The notes under the pieces: generated by a model
Databases searched by the model: none
Seen by the model: the letters and a program-made list of their open reading frames with translations, nothing else
What the model was told of the DNA's origin: nothing
In this document: piece by piece, positions 60,439 through 64,000 of the stretch
Position numbering within the stretch: the first letter of the stretch is position 1
How the letters are laid out: every line of letters begins with the position of its first letter
Assembly: GCF_900541275.1 (NCBI RefSeq)
Contig: NZ_UQJH01000004.1
Span: forward strand, 62,001-126,000
Direction of reading: 5' to 3'
Source: an uncultured Porphyromonas sp.
Lineage (GTDB): Bacteria; Bacteroidota; Bacteroidia; Bacteroidales; Porphyromonadaceae
Length of the DNA stretch: 64,000 nucleotides
Translations under genes and position numbers: made by a program

Positions 60439-61067
60439 GACAGGACCTGAGACAATTCTCTCCTCTCCTCGACCGAGCCGTCCGGGCGCTCGGCGGGCTC
60501 CCCGGTGTCGGCAGCAAGAGCGCCCTACGGCTGGCACTCTTCCTCCTGAGGGAGGACAAGAGCTTCACTCACGGGCTTACCGATGACCTCCGGGACTTCG
60601 TCGACGGCATCCACTACTGCAGCGAGTGCCACAATATCTGTGATGAGGAGCTCTGCGCCATCTGCAGCGACCCGCAGCGCGACCCGCAGCTCGTCTGCGT
60701 CGTCGAGAGCGTGCGTGAGGTGCTGGCGATAGAGCAGACCGGGCGGTACCACGGGCGGTACCACGTCCTCGGCGGGCTCATCTCGCCCATCGACGGTATC
60801 GGTCCCGACGACCTCTTCCTTGCCGACCTGCCTCAGCGGGTACAGGACGAGGGGGTGAGGGAGATCCTCCTCGCCCTCAGCACCACCATGGAGGGCGACA
60901 CGACCAATTTCTACATCTACCGCCTACTCAAGGAGATCCCCGACCTCAGTATCAGCACCCTCTCCCGCGGTGTCTCCGTCGGTGACGACCTCGAGTACGC
61001 CGACCAGCTCACCCTCGGCCGCTCGATAGAGAACCGGATCCCCTTCTCCTCCACCCTCCGGGACTAA
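60435..61067 (+). CDS. recR: Recombination mediator RecR
   Basis: The 210-residue protein has a helix-hairpin-helix (LGGLPGVGSKSALRLA), a four-cysteine zinc finger (HYCSECHNICDEELCAIC), and a Toprim domain with CVVESVREVLAIEQTG and YHVLGGLISPIDGIGPDDL. RecR with RecO loads RecA at gaps. It ends shortly before the repeat island, with no T-rich terminator. Confidence 0.95.
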   Translation: MRQDLRQFSPLLDRAVRALGGLPGVGSKSALRLALFLLREDKSFTHGLTDDLRDFVDGIHYCSECHNICDEELCAICSDPQRDPQLVCVVESVREVLAIEQTGRYHGRYHVLGGLISPIDGIGPDDLFLADLPQRVQDEGVREILLALSTTMEGDTTNFYIYRLLKEIPDLSISTLSRGVSVGDDLEYADQLTLGRSIENRIPFSSTLRD

Positions 61068-61077
61068 GCCCTCCCCT

Positions 61078-61480
61078 CCCGATAATCTGTATTTGGGCAA
61101 AACGTCCGACTTGTCCGACTCGTCCGACTTGTCCGACCTGTGGGCTGCACCCCGGCAGGGGTGCGTTGTTCATAGCCCGGGTGTCGGAGGGGCGCAGCCC
61201 CGACGACCCCGGGTAAGCATAGACCTCTTTTACCCCCTCGACCCCGATAGGGCGTCGCTCGTCATAGAGAGCTTCTGAAGGGAGCGACACCCTATCGGGG
61301 TCGTATATATAAGGCGTACCGCAGGTGACCCGGGGTCATCGGCACTTCGTGCCTCGACCGCGGGCTATGCGGAAAGGACCCCTACCGGGGTCCCCTGTCG
61401 GACAGCCTTCCGATAATCTGCATTTGGTGTAGATTCACCCCTCCCGATTCACCCCTCCCGATAATCTGCATTTGGTGTAG
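61078..61480. repeat. GC-rich hairpin cluster related to the 288-bp element
   Basis: The stretch holds a four-unit 9-bp repeat (GTCCGACTT family, 61104-61139), a hairpin GCACCCC...GGGGTGC at 61144-61161, a CCCGGG-armed structure at about 61178-61215, and a long dyad at about 61247-61311 with arms CGACCCCGATAGGG and CCCTATCGGGGTCG. A GGCAC-TTC-GTGCC hairpin lies near 61340. The 20-mer CCGATAATCTGCATTTGGTG occurs twice, at about 61410 and 61457, and a variant at 61079. No gene is supported here. Confidence 0.8.
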
Positions 61481-61496
61481 AAAATAGGAATGCGAG

Positions 61497-62300
61497 CCCC
61501 CAGAGACAGCACCCGCCAGGGTGCTCGCTCCATAGGCATCGGTCATCCTCGAAGCGGTGACCGATGTACAGAGGCACACCTTAATTCCTCGACCCCTTGC
61601 GGGTCGCCGAGCAGACATCCCCTCCCGGCGACCCGCAAGGGGTCGAACTGTCCAAACCAATCCCTTTACATCGGTCGTCGCCACTACGTGGCTCGACCGA
61701 TGCCTAGGGAACGGGCATCCTTCGGATGCCGGAATACTGATATTCCCTGGTATGATTCGCATCTCTAACCGATAACCCATAGTAGGTCGGCGAGCTGCAC
61801 CCGCCAGGGTGCTCGCTCCATAGGCATCGGTCATCCGCGAAGCGGTGACCGATGTACAGAAACATACCCTAATCCCTCGACCCCTTGCGGGTCGCCGAGC
61901 AGACATCCCCTCCCGGCGACCCGCAAGGGGTCGAACTGTCCAAACCAATCCCTTTACATCGGTCGTCGCCACTACGTGGCTCGACCGATGCCTAGGGAAC
62001 GGGCATCCTTCGGATGCCGGAATACTGATATTCCCTGGTATGATTCGCATCTCTAACCGATAACCCATAGTAGGTCGGCGAGCTGCACCCGCCAGGGTGC
62101 TCGCTCCATAGGCATCGGTCATCCGCGAAGCGGTGACCGATGTACAGAGACATACCCTAATCCCTCGACCCCTTGCGGGTCGCCGAGCAGACATCCCCTC
62201 CCGGCGACCCGCAAGGGGTCGAACTGTCCAAACCAATCCCTTTACATCGGTCGCCACTACGTGGCTCGACCGATGCCTAAGGAACGGGCATCCTTCGGAT
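61497..62300. repeat. Tandem array of three 288-bp hairpin-rich units
   Basis: Three units repeat with a period of exactly 288 bases: the hairpin with arms CATCGGTCA/TGACCGATG is at 61537-61566, 61825-61854 and 62113-62142. Within unit 2 other hairpins lie at 61797-61812 (GCACCC/GGGTGC), 61877-61934 (perfect 21-bp arms, 16-base loop), 61957-61990 (CATCGGTCG/CGACCGATG enclosing GCCAC/GTGGC), 62002-62018 (GGCATCC/GGATGCC) and 62019-62034 (GGAATA/TATTCC). The linker between units carries GTAGG followed by a bulged hairpin, like REP elements. Because 288 is a multiple of three, long frames stay open on both strands. The third unit is incomplete at its right end. Confidence 0.93.
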
Positions 62301-62366
62301 GCGGCAATGCCCCCACGACGGCGTGCTCGCCAACATCGTATCCTACCTATAAGCTGCAAAAATGGT

Positions 62367-62374
62367 TACCTTTG
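62367..62374 (+). promoter_or_regulatory. Promoter -7 box for the Y1 transposase
   Basis: TACCTTTG, 16 bases before the ATG at 62391, directly after the hairpin array. Confidence 0.5.
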
Positions 62375-62390
62375 GGAAAACAAGACTTTT

Positions 62391-62855
62391 ATGGAGCACA
62401 ATCGCAACACCTACTTCTCAGCATTCTACCACATTGTCTTCTCCACCAAAGACCGACAGAGATTTCTTGAGGGAGATCACAAGACAAATATCCTCAGGTA
62501 TATGGTTGCTTTTGTCAAAAACAACCATGCTCATCTAATCATCGTCAATGGGATGCCCGATCACATACATATGCTTATCCACGTGAGCAGCCCCTCATTC
62601 CTGATGTCTGACTTTGTACGCGAGCTAAAAAAGTCTACAAACAAAGTACTAAATCAAATCTATGGCTTTGGCGGAAGATTTAAGTGGCAATCCGGGTACT
62701 ACGTACAGAGCTTAGGTAGGTCGCAAGTGGATAGTTGCTATCACTACATCCAAGACCAGGAGCTACACCACTGCTCCATGTCCTTTGATGACGAATGGGA
62801 TGCGATAATGAAAGGGATCTCAAAAGACGAGACCGTACTAGCTGAAAAGCAATGA
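62391..62855 (+). CDS. IS200-like Y1 transposase (REP-associated tyrosine transposase, RAYT type)
   Basis: The 154-residue protein starts at MEHNRNTYFSAFYHIVFSTKDRQ. It has the HUH metal-binding motif in VNGMPDHIHMLIHV and the conserved C-terminal helix with the likely catalytic tyrosine in SCYHYIQDQELHH. This is the PF01797 Y1 transposase family, which nicks single-stranded hairpin ends. The base composition is clearly poorer in GC than the neighbours, suggesting transfer. It lies right after three tandem hairpin units, the arrangement expected of a RAYT with its REP-like substrates. No IS605-type TnpB is present. Its stop overlaps the start of the next short frame. Confidence 0.92.
   Translation: MEHNRNTYFSAFYHIVFSTKDRQRFLEGDHKTNILRYMVAFVKNNHAHLIIVNGMPDHIHMLIHVSSPSFLMSDFVRELKKSTNKVLNQIYGFGGRFKWQSGYYVQSLGRSQVDSCYHYIQDQELHHCSMSFDDEWDAIMKGISKDETVLAEKQ
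62391..62855 (+). mobile_element. Y1-transposase mobile unit with associated hairpin array
   Basis: The transposase gene plus the hairpin units to its left (61497-62300) form a candidate mobile or mobilising unit. Ends cannot be fixed because Y1 elements lack inverted terminal repeats and target duplications. The right edge may be near 62855, where high-GC coding sequence resumes in mid-gene. Confidence 0.55.
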
Positions 62856-62956
62856 AACAACACTTAGCGACCCCGTACGTCATCCACCCGGAGGACCTGC
62901 GGATCAGCGAGGAGGGGATCACCTTCCTGCCGCTCTACATGACCCCACTACTCTGA
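62852..62956 (+). pseudogene. Truncated 3' end of an unknown gene
   Basis: A 34-codon frame starts at the ATG overlapping the transposase stop and ends at TGA 62954-62956. After three AT-rich codons the composition returns to the GC-rich host style (ATPYVIHPEDLRISEEGI). It reads like the last part of a longer cytoplasmic protein cut off by the repeat/transposase island, and its stop overlaps the ATG of the hydrolase. The original gene cannot be named. Confidence 0.5.
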
Positions 62957-63543
62957 TGACGAAGACACTGATCTACTTCCACGGCTTTCAGTCCGGCGCC
63001 GGCACCGCCACCGTTGGGCGCTTCCGCCGGAGCCTCCCCGACTGGCGCGTGGAGGCACCCGACATCCCGCAGGACCCCTTCGAGGCGCTCTCCTTCCTCC
63101 GCGCCCTCTGCGCCGAGCTCCGTCCGGACGTCATCCTCGGCACCAGCCTCGGTGCCTTCTACGCCCACCAGATGGTCGGCTACCGCCGCATAGCGGTCAA
63201 TCCCGCCCTCCACCTCTCCGAGATGCCCGAGATCCTCCACGTCGGGCGGTACCACTACCTCCAGCCGAGGCTCAATGGGGAGACCACCTTTGAGATCACC
63301 GACGAGATCATCCGCCACTTCCGCGAGGCGGAGCAGCGGCAGTGGGACCACCTGCGAGACCGGGATGGCCGAGCGGAGCCGGTCCTCGGCTTCTTCGGCA
63401 CCCGAGACACCACCGTCGACTGCAGGAGCGACTTTGAGCAGCACTACGGCACCGCCTGCACCGCCTCCTTTGACGGCGAGCACCGGATGACCGACCGCGT
63501 CGTCAGCGAGGTCCTCGCCCCGGTGGTTCGCTCCTTTAGATAG
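62956..63543 (+). CDS. YqiA/YcfP-type alpha/beta-hydrolase
   Basis: The 195-residue protein opens TLIYFHGFQSGAGTATVGRF, has the nucleophile elbow ILGTSLGAFYAH with serine, VNPALHLSE, and late acid and base positions in FGTRDTTVDC and GEHRMTD. This is the YqiA/YcfP family of small esterases, cytoplasmic and of unknown substrate. The ATG overlaps the stop of the truncated upstream frame, showing it was once the second gene of a coupled pair. Confidence 0.88.
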   Translation: MTKTLIYFHGFQSGAGTATVGRFRRSLPDWRVEAPDIPQDPFEALSFLRALCAELRPDVILGTSLGAFYAHQMVGYRRIAVNPALHLSEMPEILHVGRYHYLQPRLNGETTFEITDEIIRHFREAEQRQWDHLRDRDGRAEPVLGFFGTRDTTVDCRSDFEQHYGTACTASFDGEHRMTDRVVSEVLAPVVRSFR

Positions 63544-63554
63544 TCCCCCGACTA

Positions 63555-64000
63555 TCAGATCGAGGGATCGGGCAGGCTAAAGGTATCGCCTCCCTCCAGC
63601 GTCCCCTCGCGGTAGCCCTTGTTGAGCCACGCCATACGCTGCTTCGAGGTGCCGTGATTGAAGGCATCCGGCACCACGTACCCCTGGGCCTCCATCTGCA
63701 GCTTGTCATCCCCGATGGCGTGCGCCGCATTGATCCCCTCCTCGATGTCGCCCGGCTCGAGCGAACCGAAGCGCGCATCATCGTAGTGCGCCCACATACC
63801 GGCGTAGTAGTCCGCCTGCAGCTCCAGCCGCACGCTGATCGCATTCGCCTCCGTCTTGCTCACCTGCGCCATCCGCGCATGCGCCTTATCGAGCGTCCCG
63901 AGGAGGTTCTGCACATGGTGCCCCACCTCGTGCGCGATCACGTAGGCGTAGGCAAAGTCCCCTCCGGCGCCGAGCTGCGTCTTCATCTGGTTAAAGAAGG
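63555..64000 (-). CDS. Neutral zinc metallopeptidase (5' end outside window)
   Basis: About 148 C-terminal residues are visible. They include the zinc motif AYVIAHEVGHHVQNLLG (HExxH), the helix RLELQADYYAGMWAHY with the third ligand glutamate, and the ending MAWLNKGYREGTLEGGDTFSLP. This matches the YpfJ-type neutral zinc metallopeptidase family. The reading frame continues to the window edge (FFNQMKTQLGAGGDFAY). It converges with the YqiA-type gene with an 11-base gap. The N-terminal part, usually with a membrane helix, is missing. Confidence 0.92.
   Translation of the reverse strand, partial: FFNQMKTQLGAGGDFAYAYVIAHEVGHHVQNLLGTLDKAHARMAQVSKTEANAISVRLELQADYYAGMWAHYDDARFGSLEPGDIEEGINAAHAIGDDKLQMEAQGYVVPDAFNHGTSKQRMAWLNKGYREGTLEGGDTFSLPDPSI

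Noticed and set aside
61382..62359. 325-residue minus-strand frame with three 96-residue repeats
   Set aside because: It is the hairpin array read in a frame that stays open because 288 is divisible by three; composition is arginine/proline rich and frames are equally open on the plus strand.
62391..62855. Complete IS605-type element
   Set aside because: No TnpB/IscB-like gene accompanies the Y1 transposase, and neither end can be defined.

Overview
This is a 64 kb, GC-rich (roughly 60 % by eye) chromosomal window from a member of the Bacteroidota, most likely a Porphyromonas-like member of the Bacteroidales. The grounds are the recurring Bacteroidetes -7 promoter box TAnnTTTG (mostly TACCTTTG) 20-80 bases before starts, weak or absent Shine-Dalgarno sequences, SusC-type TonB receptors with a carboxypeptidase-like N-domain, DUF4374 and PepSY proteins, GH92 glycosidases and a viroplasmin-type RNase H. 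The species cannot be fixed from the sequence alone.

Region 1 (1-13.6 kb, minus strand) is a corrinoid/metal region. A cobalamin riboswitch (13420-13614) leads into an operon of an exported CbiK-type cobaltochelatase, a TonB receptor, two DUF4374 lipoproteins and a PepSY membrane protein. The last three gene types match the XusABC xenosiderophore-uptake architecture. After a palindrome array follow four tightly overlapping genes of the anaerobic corrin pathway, three of them fusions (cobJ-cbiC, cbiET, cbiG-cobM, cobI), and a truncated BtuF-like binding lipoprotein.

Region 2 (13.7-24.8 kb, plus) has tRNA-Thr, an unknown two-repeat protein, and a tandem duplication of a GH92 alpha-mannosidase gene. 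The duplication left a chimeric ORF at its junction. A sirtuin, dgt, a U32/TrhP protein, a thioesterase and dprA follow.

Region 3 (25-34 kb) has a secreted amidotransferase-like protein, dsbD, an RluA-type synthase, fabI, phoH and a pyruvate carboxylase B-like protein whose C-terminal lipoyl/biotinyl domain lacks the modified lysine, then tRNA-Pro. Region 4 (34-42.3 kb) has alkaline phosphatase, a three-gene operon of two bifunctional-nuclease-like proteins and a zinc-ribbon/FHA protein, mannose-1-phosphate guanylyltransferase, radC and a metal P-type ATPase.

Region 5 (42.5-61 kb) is mostly housekeeping: ftsA-ftsZ, a YqeY protein, sufS, prfB (with its programmed frameshift), efp, a TPR lipoprotein, a pnuT-thiN-rnhA operon, a Na/Pi cotransporter, serS, a DUF3108 protein, an HD protein, lptB and recR. 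Region 6 (61-64 kb) is a repeat island. Three exact-period 288-bp tandem units built almost wholly of hairpins lie beside a Y1 (IS200-like/RAYT) transposase, followed by a truncated gene end, a YqiA-type hydrolase and a partial zinc metallopeptidase.

Two repeat families stand out. One consists of 16-bp AT-rich palindromes (CTAATACCGATATTAG) phased at exactly 22 bp in arrays of 3-4 units at four intergenic loci, with a lone unit at a fifth. The other is the GC-rich hairpin element, present as solo copies at about 43.0 and 56.3 kb and as the tandem array beside the transposase.
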